The notes under the pieces: model-generated
Seen by the model: only the letters and a program-made list of their open reading frames with translations
What the model was told of the DNA's origin: nothing
Databases searched by the model: none
NCBI RefSeq assembly: GCF_008386575.1
Contig: NZ_VUOA01000006.1
Coordinates: forward strand, 1 to 64,000
From: Salinarimonas soli
GTDB taxonomy: Bacteria; Pseudomonadota; Alphaproteobacteria; Rhizobiales; Beijerinckiaceae
Length of the DNA: 64,000 nucleotides
Reading direction: 5' to 3'
Made by a program: the position numbers and the translations under genes
Part shown: in pieces, positions 27,182-36,493 of the stretch
Layout of the letters: the number at the start of each line of letters is the position of its first letter
Numbering within the stretch: position 1 is the first letter of the stretch

Positions 27182-27871
27182 ATGTTGAAAAGTCATTTCG
27201 GGTCGGCACTTCTGCGCGTTTCCTCGATGACGTCCCGCTTGGCGGGCGCGAGGAGCCTTGGGGCGGCATGCCTCTTCGCCTTCGGGCTCCTGACCGGCGC
27301 CACGGCGCAGGCGCAGACCCTAGCGTCCCTGCCCCCGGCGGGCAACGTGGTTCAGGCCACCGGGTCGGCGCGTCCGGTCGCGGCCTGGAACAAGTTCTGC
27401 GACCGCTTCCCCAAGGAATGCGCCGTCGACATCCGCGAGCCCGCGGTGATCACCCTCACCCCGCAGCTCTGGCAGCTGATCTCCGCCGTGAACCGCAAGG
27501 TGAACCGCGAGATCCGCCCGATGACCGACAAGGACCATTGGGGCGTGGTCGATTCGTGGGACTTCCCCACCGACGGCATCGGCGATTGCGAGGACTACCA
27601 GCTCCTCAAGCGCAAGCTCCTGGTCGAGCGCGGCCTGCCCCGCCGGGCCCTGCGCATGACCGTGGTGATCGACGAGCTCAACGAGGGCCACGCGGTCCTG
27701 ATGGTCCGCACCGACCGGGGCGACTTCATCCTCGACAACAAGACCAACGCGGTCCTGCCCTGGCAGCAGACGGGCTACGTCTACGTGAAGCGCGAGGGCC
27801 ACGACGGCACCGCGTGGGTTTCGCTGGGCGGCGTCACGACCCAGCCCGTGACCACCGCCAACTACGAGTGA
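27182..27871 (+). CDS. Transglutaminase-like cysteine peptidase (BTLCP), paralogue 2
   Basis: A 229-residue protein, clearly a duplicate of the 26264 gene: from VAAWNKFC to the end the two align without large gaps. The catalytic triad is Cys136 (GDCEDY), His170 (GHAVLM) and Asp185 (ILDN). The N-terminus is longer and basic before a signal-like helix ending TAQA. The start is uncertain: ATG 27182, ATG 27227 (MTSRLAG) or an upstream non-ATG start. Unlike paralogue 1 it has two CtrA-type boxes in front, so the copies may differ in cell-cycle timing. Confidence 0.88.
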   Translation: MLKSHFGSALLRVSSMTSRLAGARSLGAACLFAFGLLTGATAQAQTLASLPPAGNVVQATGSARPVAAWNKFCDRFPKECAVDIREPAVITLTPQLWQLISAVNRKVNREIRPMTDKDHWGVVDSWDFPTDGIGDCEDYQLLKRKLLVERGLPRRALRMTVVIDELNEGHAVLMVRTDRGDFILDNKTNAVLPWQQTGYVYVKREGHDGTAWVSLGGVTTQPVTTANYE

Positions 27872-27947
27872 TCGAGAGGGCCTGGGCCGCCACGGCGGCC
27901 CGCTCGTTCCAAGCGTGCGCCGCCGCTGCGCGGCGGCTGACTCCTGG

Positions 27948-28086
27948 GTCCCGGATCTGCGCCCCATCGCGTGGGGCTTGTCCGAGAACGTGGGGGTGAG
28001 GTTCCGCAGACCTCTGGACCTTTCTCCACCATTTTCCCGCACAAGAGGGGCGGAGCCGCAGGCGAAGCGGATCGCAGATCCGGGAC
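27948..28086. repeat. Inverted-repeat element
   Basis: Perfect 14-bp inverted arms GTCCCGGATCTGCG (27948-27961) and CGCAGATCCGGGAC (28073-28086), 111 bp apart. They lie in the gap between BTLCP 2 and the cold-shock gene. The arms resemble ends of small dispersed elements, but only one copy is seen in the window. The GGGCCGCC/GGCGGCCC hairpin just upstream (about 27890-27912) could terminate BTLCP 2. Confidence 0.5.
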
Positions 28087-28160
28087 GCAGCGCAAGAAGC
28101 CGCGCCGCCGGGCGCTCCTTAGCCCCGCCTTCCAGCCCCCTCACCCCGTCATCGCAAACG

Positions 28161-28207
28161 AAAAAGGCCCGGATCGCGTGGGCGAGAGCACCACGCGATC
28201 CGGGCCT
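28161..28207 (-). terminator. Strong intrinsic terminator of the cold-shock gene
   Basis: A 17-bp perfect stem (28165-28181 with 28191-28207) around the 9-base loop GCGAGAGCA. On the minus strand it is followed by TTTTTCGTTTGC. It is placed 24 bp past the cold-shock gene stop. Confidence 0.9.
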
Positions 28208-28231
28208 GATGTAAGGCCCTGAACCGGAGGC

Positions 28232-29023
28232 TCAGTCGACCCGCAGGTCGATGGCCTTGGTCTTGCCGGAGCGGGGATCGGTCTCGACCACGAAGGAGAG
28301 AACCTGGCCCTCCGCGAGGTCGCGCATCCCGGCCCGCTCGAGCGCCGTGGCGTGGACGAACACGTCCGTGCCGCCGCCCTCGGGCGCGATGAAGCCGAAG
28401 CCCTTGGTGGGGTTGTACCACTTCACGGAGCCCGACTGGCGCTCGCCCGTCGCACCGCCGCCACCGCCGCCGAAGCGGTCGGGACGGGGGCCGCGCGGAG
28501 CGCCGTAGCGATCACCGCCGCCGCCGCCGAAACGGTCGCCGCCGCCGAAGCGGTCGCCGCCGCCGCCACCGCCGAACCGATCGCCACCGCCGCCGAAGCG
28601 GTCGGGACGGGCGGCCGGGCGGAACGCCGGCTCGGCCTGGGCCGTGCTCAGGTCGACCTCGACGATGTCCGTCACCTGCGGGCCCTTCTGGCCTTGAGCG
28701 ACGCGGACCCGCAGCCGGGCGCCTGGCGGCAGCTCGGTGTGGCCTGCCAGACGAACCGCCTCGGCGTGCATGAACACGTCGGGCGTGCCGTCAGCCGGAG
28801 CGACGAAGCCGAACCCCTTGGTGGGGTTGTACCACTTCACGACGGCCTCGACCTCGGGGCCGCCCTGCATCGGAGGCCGCGAGGGGCCGCGCGGCGCGGG
28901 AGTCGACGGCCACGCCGGGGCTTCGGGCGCGGGTGCGCCCCAGGCATCGTCGGGCTGACGGCGCCGGCTGCCCCGGTCGCGATCGCGCCGGCTCGGAAAA
29001 TCGTCATCTTGATAGCGGCTCAT
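28232..29023 (-). CDS. Double cold-shock-domain protein with Gly-rich linker
   Basis: 263 residues: a polar Arg/Asp-rich N-terminus (1-50), CSD 1 (about 57-128), a Gly-rich linker of DRFGGGG-type repeats (about 140-195) and CSD 2 (about 197-262). Both CSDs carry KWYNPTKGFGF, the RNP1-type nucleic-acid-binding surface. Two-CSD proteins bind RNA or single-stranded DNA; the RGG-like linker could add RNA binding or phase-separation behaviour. The ribosome site is weak and the upstream spacer long, as for regulated cold-shock messages. Confidence 0.9.
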   Translation of the reverse strand: MSRYQDDDFPSRRDRDRGSRRRQPDDAWGAPAPEAPAWPSTPAPRGPSRPPMQGGPEVEAVVKWYNPTKGFGFVAPADGTPDVFMHAEAVRLAGHTELPPGARLRVRVAQGQKGPQVTDIVEVDLSTAQAEPAFRPAARPDRFGGGGDRFGGGGGGDRFGGGDRFGGGGGDRYGAPRGPRPDRFGGGGGGATGERQSGSVKWYNPTKGFGFIAPEGGGTDVFVHATALERAGMRDLAEGQVLSFVVETDPRSGKTKAIDLRVD

Positions 29024-29351
29024 CTTATGCTCGTCGCAAATGCAGGCGTGCCTTGGTCCAGGACCGGTCGGGTTCGCGCGGTCGCCGCGGGGGCGACAGG
29101 TTAGTCGGAAGCGTGGCCGACAGACCTCTCGACGTGAGAAAGCCCACCGGTCCGTGACGCCTCTTGGACGTCACGGCGGGGGCACTGTAACAGCTTCGAT
29201 AACGTCGCGCGAGGGTGCAACTGCAAACTCTGCGTAAGTTTGCACGCCTTTGACTTGCGGGAGCTTAAGACGAGGCGGCGGGCCCCTCCCCGGGAGGGTC
29301 GGCGGGCGCGTACCCAGCCGGGTTTCCCGCAGACGGATACGCCCGTCCGGC
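29024..29351. other. Intergenic region, cold-shock leader and dctA 3' flank
   Basis: A 328-bp gap. It contains the upstream leader of the cold-shock gene and a perfect inverted 8-mer, TGCAAACT (29222-29229) and AGTTTGCA (29237-29244), spaced by 7, an operator-like dyad. No gene is evident. Confidence 0.45.
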
Positions 29352-30710
29352 CTATTCGGCGGGGGTGAGCCGCACGGCCGCCGGGGACAGGCCGGCGTCC
29401 GCCGGATCTTCCTCGGCGAGCGGCGGCAGCGCGCGCCCGGCCAGGGCCGCCGCGAGGCGCTCCTCGTCGAGCTCGCCCTCCCAGCGCGCCACCACGACGG
29501 TGGCGACCGCGTTGCCGATGAAGTTGGTGAGCGCCCGGCACTCCGACATGAAGCGGTCGATGCCGAGGATCAGCGCCATGCCGACCACGGGCACCGCCGG
29601 CACCACCGAGAGGGTGGCGGCGAGGGTCACGAAGCCCGAGCCCGTCACCCCCGCGGCGCCCTTCGACGAGAGCATCGCGACGAGGAGGAGGAGCACCTGG
29701 TCGCCGAGCGAGAGCGGCGTGTCGGTGGCCTGCGCGATGAAGAGCGCCGCCATCGTCATGTAGATGTTGGTGCCGTCGAGGTTGAACGAGTAGCCGGTCG
29801 GCACCACGAGGCCCACCACCGACTTCGAGCAGCCCGCCCGTTCCATCTTCTCGATGAGCGAGGGCAGCGCCGTCTCGGACGACGAGGTGCCGAGCACCAG
29901 GAGGAGCTCCTCCTTGATGTAGCGCACGAGCTTCACCACCGAGAAGCCGTTGTACCAGCCGACCACGCCCAGCACGCCGAAGACGAAGATCGCTGAGGTC
30001 AGGTAGAAGGTCGCGACGAGCAGGAAGAGGTTCGCGATCGAGCCGATGCCGTACTTGCCGATGGTGAAGGCCATGGCCCCGAAGGCGCCGATGGGGGCCA
30101 CCTTCATGATGATGCCAACCACCCCGAAGATCGCCTGCGAGACCCCCTTGATGAGGTCGTAGACGGGCTTGCCCTTCGGGCCCATAAGGGCGAGGCCGAA
30201 GCCGAACAGCACCGAGAAGAACAGCACCTGCAGGATCTCGCCCGAGGCGAAGGCGCCGACCACGGTGGTCGGGATGATGTTCATCAGGAAGTCGACAACG
30301 CCCGTCTCGTGGGCCTTGGCGGTGTAGGTCGCGACCGACTTGGGATCGAGCGCGCTTGCGTTGATGTGCAGGCCCGAGCCCGGATGCACCACGTTGGCGA
30401 CGATCAGGCCGACGATGAGGGCGAGCGTCGAGAACGTGAGGAAGTAGGTGAGAGACTTCAGCCCGACGCGGCCGACCTTCTCGAGGTTGGTCATCCCGGC
30501 GATGCCGGTGACCACGGTGCAGAAGATCACCGGGGCGATGATCATCTTCACGAGCTTGATGAAGGCGTCGCCAAGCGGCTTCATGTCCGCGCCGAGCGCC
30601 GGATAGAAGTGGCCGAGCGCGATGCCGATCGCCACGGCGATCAGGACCTGGACGTAGAGCACCTTGTAAAAGGGCGTGCGCGCCTTGTGCGCGTGAACGG
30701 GCGCGTGCAT
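29352..30710 (-). CDS. dctA: C4-dicarboxylate:cation symporter
   Basis: Inner-membrane sodium/proton-coupled importer of succinate, fumarate and malate (DAACS family). The 452 residues begin [20 protein letters not shown]. The family signatures are present: a serine-rich hairpin around [14 protein letters not shown] (about 285-300) and the NLDGTNIYM motif near 330. [18 protein letters not shown] lies in helix 2. DctB/DctD regulators are not in the window, so regulation is not shown here. Confidence 0.92.
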   Translation of the reverse strand: MHAPVHAHKARTPFYKVLYVQVLIAVAIGIALGHFYPALGADMKPLGDAFIKLVKMIIAPVIFCTVVTGIAGMTNLEKVGRVGLKSLTYFLTFSTLALIVGLIVANVVHPGSGLHINASALDPKSVATYTAKAHETGVVDFLMNIIPTTVVGAFASGEILQVLFFSVLFGFGLALMGPKGKPVYDLIKGVSQAIFGVVGIIMKVAPIGAFGAMAFTIGKYGIGSIANLFLLVATFYLTSAIFVFGVLGVVGWYNGFSVVKLVRYIKEELLLVLGTSSSETALPSLIEKMERAGCSKSVVGLVVPTGYSFNLDGTNIYMTMAALFIAQATDTPLSLGDQVLLLLVAMLSSKGAAGVTGSGFVTLAATLSVVPAVPVVGMALILGIDRFMSECRALTNFIGNAVATVVVARWEGELDEERLAAALAGRALPPLAEEDPADAGLSPAAVRLTPAE

Positions 30711-30914
30711 GCGGCCGGCTCCTGATGAGGGGCCTCGGGCCCGGGAGGTGGAGCCGTCTTTTCACCTAAAAACCAGGTATAAATCAATTACGTACTCGTA
30801 CGGGCGATCTCTCGGCGATACTTGGCGGCACAGGCATTTGCGGGCGCATTCCCCTAAGGTATGACCGGCCCGAACGGCTCTTGCACGGGATCGCGCGGTC
30901 TGCGACCGTGGCCT

Positions 30915-31667
30915 ATGCCCGGGCCCCTCGACACCTTCGCCACGGATCTCTTCGCCGGCCGCGCCGTGCTCGTCACCGGGGGCACCAGCGGCATCGGGCT
31001 CGCCTGCGCCCTCGCCTTCCGGGGCCTCGGGGCCGCGGTCACGGCCACGGGGGCGACGCCCGCCGAGCGCGAGGCGGCGGCGGCCGATCCGGCCCATGCA
31101 GGGATTACTTTCGCGAGCCTCGACGTTCGCGATGGTTCGGCGGTCGAGGCGCTCGTCGGCGGCTTGGACCGCCTCGACGTGGTGGTCACGGCGGCGGGGA
31201 TGATCCGCCGCGACGCCGAGCACGACCCGTCGGTGTTCGAGGAGGTGATCGCGGTGAACCTCTCGGGCACGATGCGGGTCTGCGCGGCGACCCGGCCGGC
31301 GCTCGCGCGCTCGCGCGGCTGCATCGTGACGGTCGCATCCATGCTGACCTTCTTCGGCGCGCCCCGCGCTCCCGCCTACAGCGCCTCGAAGGGCGGCGTC
31401 GGGCAGCTCACGAAGAGCCTCGCGGGGGCTTATGCGGCGGACGGCGTCCGCGTGAACGCGGTCGCGCCGGGCTGGATCCGCACCCCGCTGACCCGCGCCC
31501 TCCAGGACGACCCCGCCCGCAGCGATCCCATCCTGGCGCGCACGCCCATGGGCCGGTGGGGCACGCCCGAGGAGGTGGCCGACGCCGTGCTCTTCCTTGC
31601 CTCGCCCGCCGCCCGCTTCGTCACCGGCGCCGTCCTCGCCGTGGACGGCGGCTACCTGACCGTCTGA
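30915..31667 (+). CDS. SDR family oxidoreductase
   Basis: A 250-residue classical SDR with cofactor loop TGGTSGIG, a catalytic Ser in VTVASM, YSASKGG and C-terminal AVDGGYL. The substrate is unknown. The start is ambiguous: ATG 30915 (MPGPLDTFATDLF) gives normal length, while ATG 30861 adds 18 residues and has AAGG almost touching it. It is followed by a cupin gene after 14 bp, probably an operon with the cupin and DUF1697 genes. Confidence 0.85.
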   Translation: MPGPLDTFATDLFAGRAVLVTGGTSGIGLACALAFRGLGAAVTATGATPAEREAAAADPAHAGITFASLDVRDGSAVEALVGGLDRLDVVVTAAGMIRRDAEHDPSVFEEVIAVNLSGTMRVCAATRPALARSRGCIVTVASMLTFFGAPRAPAYSASKGGVGQLTKSLAGAYAADGVRVNAVAPGWIRTPLTRALQDDPARSDPILARTPMGRWGTPEEVADAVLFLASPAARFVTGAVLAVDGGYLTV

Positions 31668-31681
31668 CCCCGGAGTCCGTC

Positions 31682-32212
31682 ATGAGCAGCGAACCCGCCT
31701 TCTTCAACGAGAAATGGATCCCCTACCGCCATCCCCAGCCCGCGGACTCGCCGCCCGAGCTCGTCATCCCGGACGCGGTCCCCAAGGACGAGCGGGTCTG
31801 GGTGCCGCTGGAGGAGAACGTTTGGTTCCGCCCGCTCCTGCTTGCCGCCTCGCGGGGCTATTGGGTGAACCTGCTGCGCGTGCGCAAGGCGGGCGTGCTC
31901 TCCCGCCACCGCCACCCCCAGCCCGTCCACGCCTTCGTGATCAAGGGCGAGTGGCGCTACCTGGAGCACGACTGGGTCGCCACGGAGGGCTCCTACGCCT
32001 ACGAGGCGCCGGGCGAGACCCACACTCTCGTGGTCGATCCGCATGTCGAGGAGATGATCACCCTGTTCCAGGTCAACGGCGCGATGATCTATGTCGACCC
32101 GGACGGGAAGACGCTCGGCTACGACGACGTCTTCACCCGCATCGAGAAGTGCCGGGCCCATTACGCGGCCGTGGGGCTCGGCGCAGACTACGCGGACCGG
32201 TTCATCCGCTAG
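31682..32212 (+). CDS. Cupin, 2,4'-dihydroxyacetophenone dioxygenase family
   Basis: A 176-residue ChrR-like cupin. The metal-binding His cluster is in SRHRHPQPVHAFVIKGEWRY, with a later His in GETHTLVV. The DAD family cleaves an aromatic ketone side chain using Fe, but many members have other or unknown substrates. GGAG precedes the ATG. Location between an SDR and DUF1697 suggests a small catabolic cluster, which is inference only. Confidence 0.82.
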   Translation: MSSEPAFFNEKWIPYRHPQPADSPPELVIPDAVPKDERVWVPLEENVWFRPLLLAASRGYWVNLLRVRKAGVLSRHRHPQPVHAFVIKGEWRYLEHDWVATEGSYAYEAPGETHTLVVDPHVEEMITLFQVNGAMIYVDPDGKTLGYDDVFTRIEKCRAHYAAVGLGADYADRFIR

Positions 32213-32222
32213 GGGCGATCGC

Positions 32223-32735
32223 ATGCCGGTGTTCGTGGCCTTGCTGCGCGCCGTCAACGTGGGCGGGACGGGCAAGCTCCCCATGAGCGACCTCGCGGCC
32301 CTGTGCGAGCGCGCGGGCTTCGAGGGGGTGCGGACCTATATCGCGAGCGGCAACGTGGTCTTCCGCAGCGCCGGGTCCGAGGCCGGGGTCAAGGCCGCCC
32401 TGGAGAGCGCGTTGCTGGCCTATGCCGGCAAGCCCGTGGGCGTCCTGGTGCGGGATGCGGCCGAGATGGCTGGGGTGGCGGCGGGGAACCCGTTCCCGGA
32501 CGCCGATCCGAGCCGCACGGTCTCGATCTTCCTCGACGAGCCCCCTCCCCCGGGCGCCTTGGCGCAGGTCACGGGGCGGGACGGCGAGGAGCTGCGGCTC
32601 GGGGCGCGCGAGATCTATGTCCATTACGGCGCCGGCATGGGCCGCTCCCGTCTGCGCATCCCCGCCGCGGAGCACGGCACGGCGCGCAACATGAACACGG
32701 TGGCGCGGCTCGCGCTGATGGCGGGGGAGATCTGA
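32223..32735 (+). CDS. DUF1697 domain-containing protein
   Basis: A 170-residue cytosolic protein with the family opening MPVFVALLRAVNVGGTGKLP, then VRTYIASGNVVFRS and the C-terminal GTARNMNTVARLALMA. The function of the family is unknown. It starts 10 bp after the cupin stop, so it is probably translated from the same message. Repeats B6 and B7 follow. Confidence 0.9.
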   Translation: MPVFVALLRAVNVGGTGKLPMSDLAALCERAGFEGVRTYIASGNVVFRSAGSEAGVKAALESALLAYAGKPVGVLVRDAAEMAGVAAGNPFPDADPSRTVSIFLDEPPPPGALAQVTGRDGEELRLGAREIYVHYGAGMGRSRLRIPAAEHGTARNMNTVARLALMAGEI

Positions 32736-32755
32736 GGGGGGTGCCTCATCCCATT

Positions 32756-32881
32756 CTCACCCTCGTCCTGAGGTGCCCCGCAACGCGGGGCCTCGAAGGG
32801 CGTTCCAGCGGTCTCCGGAGGGCTGTGGCCCCGTGGTGCGTGCTTCGAGGCTCGCGCCGCTCACGCCTTAGCATGAGGGGG
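32756..32881 (+). repeat. Dispersed repeat B, copy 6
   Basis: Full copy from CTCACCCTCGTCCTGAGG to TTAGCATGAGGGG, with hairpin GCCCCGCAACGCGGGGC. It lies between convergent genes in a 400-bp gap that also holds copies D2 and B7. Confidence 0.85.
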
Positions 32882-32910
32882 TGGGGAGCACTCTGGATCC
32901 CCGTGGTCCC

Positions 32911-32962
32911 CCCCTCACCCCCTGGCACTTCGCGCCTCCCCTCTCCCCATGGGAGAGGGGAG
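32911..32962. repeat. Short palindromic repeat D, copy 2 (interrupted)
   Basis: CCCCTCACCCCCTGGC, an unrelated short insert, then CTCCCCTCTCCCCATGGGAG and AGGGGAG. It shares both halves with the elements at 5107 and 40635. Confidence 0.6.
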
Positions 32963-32980
32963 GCACCCAGGACTTCATCG

Positions 32981-33078
32981 GGGGAGCCTCGAAGGGCGTT
33001 GCAGGGCCCCCGGATGGCTATGGCAGCGTTCTGCGTGCTTCGAGACGGCCTGCTCCGCAGGCCTCCTCAGCATGAGGG
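32981..33078 (+). repeat. Dispersed repeat B, partial copy 7
   Basis: Lacks the first hairpin; begins GGAGCCTCGAAGGGCG and keeps GGCCTGCTCCGCAGGCC and CCTCAGCATGAGGG. It is about 100 bp after copy 6 in the same orientation. Confidence 0.75.
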
Positions 33079-33135
33079 TGGCGGACATGGCTAGATCCCA
33101 CTCTCCAACCTCGTCCTCCCAGCCGCCCCCCTTCC

Positions 33136-36100
33136 CTACTCGGCGAGCACCCGCGTCGGCGGGAACACCACCTCGACGAGGGTGCCCTCGCTCTTCGTCG
33201 AGGAGATCTGCAGCGTGCCGCGATTGGCCTCGACAAGGGCCTTGGTGAGCGGCAGGCCCAAGCCCGTGCCGCCGCCGCGCCGGGCGGTGGAGAGCTGGCG
33301 GAAGGGCTCGAGCGCCGCCTCGATCTCGCCCTCGGTCATGCCGATGCCGGTGTCCCGCACCCGGAACGCCACCTCGCCCCGGTCGGTGAGCGCCGTCGAG
33401 ACGATCACCTGGCCGCCCGCATCCGTGAACTTCACGGCGTTGGAGAGGAGGTTCATGATCACCTGGCGCACCGAGCGCTCGTCCGCCACCACAGGGGGCA
33501 GCTTGCCGGCGAAGCTCGTGCGCAGGACGATGCGCGCCCGCGCGGCCTCCGGCTGCATGAGGCTCACGCAGGCGGTGACGAGCTCGCCGAGGCTCACGCT
33601 CGTGAAGGAGAGCTCCATGCGCCCCGCCTCCACCTTCGCGAGATCGAGGAGGGTGTTGACCACGGCCGTCACGTGGGTGCCCGAGCTGTGGATGTCGCGC
33701 AGGTAGTCGCGGTAGCGTTCGTTGCCCACGGGCCCGAACCGCTCCTCGAGCATCACCTCGGTGAAGCCGATGATGGCGTTGAGGGGCGTGCGGATCTCGT
33801 GGCTGATCTTGGCCAGGAAGTCCGACTTCTGCGCGTTGGCGTCCTCGGCGGCGCGCTTGGCGGCCAGGAGTTCGTCCTCGGCTTTCTTGAAGGCCGTGAT
33901 GTCGCGCAGCACCGCGCAGAACTTGCGGTCGAGGCCGTCATTGACCCGGCCCATGGTCATGAAGAGCGGGATGACCCCGCCCTGGCGCACCCGGCCGAGC
34001 ACCTCGCGCCCGTCGTTGAGAAGGCTCGCGACGCCGTTGGCGCGCAGCCCCTCCAGGTAGTCGAGGCCGACCACGTGGCTTTCGGGCGCCAGCAGGGCCG
34101 TGAAGGACTCGCCCGAGACCTCGTTCTGCTCGAAGCCGAACAGCGCCTCCGCGGAGCGGTTGAGGGAGAGGATCCGCCCGACGTCGTCGAGCACCACCAC
34201 GCCGTCGGTCGCGGTGTCGAGGATCGAGGCGAGCTCGCGCACCCGGCCGTCACGGGCGCGAAGGTCCGCCTCCAGAGCCTTCAGGCGGAAGCCCGGGTCG
34301 CTGTCGGGCAGCTTGCGCACGAGCATGAGGCCCGCGGGCCCGTCCTCCCAGTCCACGGGCGCGTGCCGGATCTCGGCCGCGAAGGTTTCGCCGGAGCGGG
34401 TCGTGAGCGGCACGGGCGCGGGGGTCTCGACGTCGGCGCGGGCCAGGACCCCGGCTCGGCCGCGAAACAGGCGCGCGAGGCCGCCGTCCGCGACGAGATC
34501 CGCCGCCCCCTCGTAGCCCGCGAGGTCGAGGAGGGCGCGGTTGGCGTAGATGAAATCCTCGCCGCGATGGACGAGCACGCCCACGGGCATCCGGGCCAGC
34601 ACCTGCGTCGCCGACGGCTCCAGGGGCGGGAGGCCGGGGGGCTGAGGGGGCGACGGCTCCTCCTCAGTGCTCGGGGCCTCGGGGCTCTCCTCCTCGTCCT
34701 CGAAGCGGGCGCCGAGCGCGCGGGCGATCTCGCGGAAGGCGTTGCGCTCCGCGGCCGACAGGCGAAGCGTCGTGGTGCCGCCGGACGCGGGCTTCTGCGG
34801 CGCGGGCGGGCCCGCCGGGGGTTCGGGCGCAACCTCAGGCTCGGCGGACGCCGCCGCCGGGACCGGAGCGGGAAGCGCCTCGGCCGTGACGGGCTCAGGC
34901 GCGGGTTCGGGCTCGGCGGACGTGGCCGCGGGCATCGGAGCGGGCGGCTCCTCGGCCAGGACGGGCCTCTCGGCAGCCGGCATCGCAGGAGCCGCCGCCT
35001 CGGGCTCCGTTGCCGGCTCGGGCTGCGGGTCGGCCGCGACAGGGAACTCCTCGGCGACCGGGCCGCCGAGCGGCACGTCGGTCTCCCAGACCATGAGGAA
35101 GTCGGCTGAGATCCGCCCCGCCATGGACGAGAAGGTCGCGACCGGCTCGTCGCGGTCGTTGGCGGGCTCGGGGGCCGGCATGTCGAGAACGGTCGCGGGG
35201 GTATGGACCAGCTCGACCGCGGCGTCGGTCACGGGCTCGGATGCCTCGTGGACCGGGGCGCGCGCCGCGACCGGCTCCTCGGGCGCGGCCAACGGCTGCG
35301 CACGCCCCTCGGCCGGACGGGCGAGCATCGGTTCGGCTGCCGGAGCCCTGTCCGGGGCCGCGGAGGGCGGGCGGGCCATGACGGCACCGGCCCGGATCAG
35401 GCCGAAGCCGCGGAAGCCGAGAAGGCCACGCTCGCGGTCGCGGATCGTGAGACCCGCAAGATCGACAGGCACGGCATGATCGCCTGTCCCGATGCGCCAC
35501 AGGACGGTGCGCCCGCTCCAGGTCTCGCCCCGGGCGAAGTGCTCGGCCACGATCCCGCCCGGGTCCTCGACGAAGCGGCCGATCTCGGCCCAGGTCCGTC
35601 CGACGATGTCGGCCGCCTCCGGACCGACGATCTCGGCGAGCGCGCCCGATACGGCAACGAAGCGCCCCGCGGCGTCGGCCTGCCAAAGGAAGCGGACGGT
35701 GCCCCGGGCGCGGACGCTGTCCAGGGGATCGACGGCGGGAGGCGCCTCCGGCTGCCGGTCCGATGCCGGCGGCTCGGGCTCGGGTTCCTCCAGGTCGAGG
35801 TCGGGAATGGGCTCCACGGGGAGCGCGTCGGAGGTCTCGGCCGGCGGCTCGTCCTGGCCCAGGAAGGCCGCCGCCTCTGTGGCGGGCTGATCGGGAACGG
35901 CGGGCTCGGGAGCGGCCAGCACCTCCACGGCCGGCGCCGGGATGGCTGGGCGCGCCCGCGCGGACAGAGCGGGGAGCGCGCCGACGAAGGCGGTGATCAG
36001 CACCTCCTCGCCCGAGGGCAGGGCGGCGAGGCGGCAGGCGCAGGTGGCGAAGGGCACGAGCGGGCTTCGGTCGAAGCGCAGCTTCTCGAGGCGCGAGCCC

Positions 36101-36351
36101 GCGCGGGGAGCGAGGCCGCCGGCGAGGGCGCGCAGGCGGGAGGCGGCGGGGACGGCCGCGGCGAGCGCGCCGTCCGGGTCCCGCGCGAGCGCGTCGGCGA
36201 GGCCTTGCGCCGGGCCCGACGCCCAGATCGGACGGCTTCCCGTGCCGTCCCAGACGAGCACCGCGCACCCCGCGCGCAGTAGCGGCGCGAAGGACGGGTC
36301 TCCTGCCCACCCCTCCACGGCCGCCCCGATGTCCTCACGCCAACGCACCAT
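33136..36351 (-). CDS. PdhS-like PAS sensor histidine kinase
   Basis: A 1071-residue cytosolic kinase of the DivJ/PleC/PdhS group that controls DivK and thus CtrA in Hyphomicrobiales. Visible parts: PAS near 205-320; a long Ala/Pro/Glu-rich linker (about 320-590); PAS near 605-705; PAS near 720-850; HisKA with FLAKISHEIRTPLNAIIGF; and HATPase with DTGIGM and GGTGLGLPLTKALVEANRG. The HisKA tail RFGPVGNERYRDYL and the C-terminus ending TRVLAE closely resemble Brucella PdhS as I recall it. No membrane segment. A CtrA-type box lies upstream. Confidence 0.85.
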   Translation of the reverse strand: MVRWREDIGAAVEGWAGDPSFAPLLRAGCAVLVWDGTGSRPIWASGPAQGLADALARDPDGALAAAVPAASRLRALAGGLAPRAGSRLEKLRFDRSPLVPFATCACRLAALPSGEEVLITAFVGALPALSARARPAIPAPAVEVLAAPEPAVPDQPATEAAAFLGQDEPPAETSDALPVEPIPDLDLEEPEPEPPASDRQPEAPPAVDPLDSVRARGTVRFLWQADAAGRFVAVSGALAEIVGPEAADIVGRTWAEIGRFVEDPGGIVAEHFARGETWSGRTVLWRIGTGDHAVPVDLAGLTIRDRERGLLGFRGFGLIRAGAVMARPPSAAPDRAPAAEPMLARPAEGRAQPLAAPEEPVAARAPVHEASEPVTDAAVELVHTPATVLDMPAPEPANDRDEPVATFSSMAGRISADFLMVWETDVPLGGPVAEEFPVAADPQPEPATEPEAAAPAMPAAERPVLAEEPPAPMPAATSAEPEPAPEPVTAEALPAPVPAAASAEPEVAPEPPAGPPAPQKPASGGTTTLRLSAAERNAFREIARALGARFEDEEESPEAPSTEEEPSPPQPPGLPPLEPSATQVLARMPVGVLVHRGEDFIYANRALLDLAGYEGAADLVADGGLARLFRGRAGVLARADVETPAPVPLTTRSGETFAAEIRHAPVDWEDGPAGLMLVRKLPDSDPGFRLKALEADLRARDGRVRELASILDTATDGVVVLDDVGRILSLNRSAEALFGFEQNEVSGESFTALLAPESHVVGLDYLEGLRANGVASLLNDGREVLGRVRQGGVIPLFMTMGRVNDGLDRKFCAVLRDITAFKKAEDELLAAKRAAEDANAQKSDFLAKISHEIRTPLNAIIGFTEVMLEERFGPVGNERYRDYLRDIHSSGTHVTAVVNTLLDLAKVEAGRMELSFTSVSLGELVTACVSLMQPEAARARIVLRTSFAGKLPPVVADERSVRQVIMNLLSNAVKFTDAGGQVIVSTALTDRGEVAFRVRDTGIGMTEGEIEAALEPFRQLSTARRGGGTGLGLPLTKALVEANRGTLQISSTKSEGTLVEVVFPPTRVLAE

Positions 36352-36387
36352 GGTCCCCGGTCTGAACGCGCCTCTCGGCAGGATTGC

Positions 36388-36402
36388 TTAAGGGAGAATT
36401 AA
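36388..36402 (-). promoter_or_regulatory. CtrA-type box before the PdhS-like kinase gene
   Basis: On the minus strand TTAATTCTCCCTTAAG, TTAA-N7-TTAA, 37-51 bp upstream of the kinase ATG. This would link kinase expression to its own downstream regulator. Confidence 0.5.
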
Positions 36403-36493
36403 TCCAAGCCGCCCGGCGATGCACGCAGCCTTCGCGGTTGCGGCGCGTTTCCATTCCATCAACCTTAATGCCAATATAGGAGTTGGTTGATTT

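Noticed and set aside
26264..27871. BTLCP pair as a LapG/LapD/adhesin system
   Set aside because: No LapD-type GGDEF/EAL membrane receptor, RTX adhesin or type I exporter gene is in the window; only the catalytic fold is shared.
28440..28620. Short direct repeats resembling a CRISPR-like array
   Set aside because: They are codons of the DRFGGGG linker of the cold-shock protein, irregular in spacing and without unique spacers.
30861..30914. Extra 18 residues at the start of the SDR protein
   Set aside because: The extension is not SDR-like and AAGG touches the ATG; 30915 gives the usual length, though neither start has a good ribosome site.
33673..35109. 478-codon plus-strand frame opposite the histidine kinase
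   Set aside because: Shadow of the kinase; composition is an artefact of the opposite strand's Ala/Pro/Glu-rich linker.
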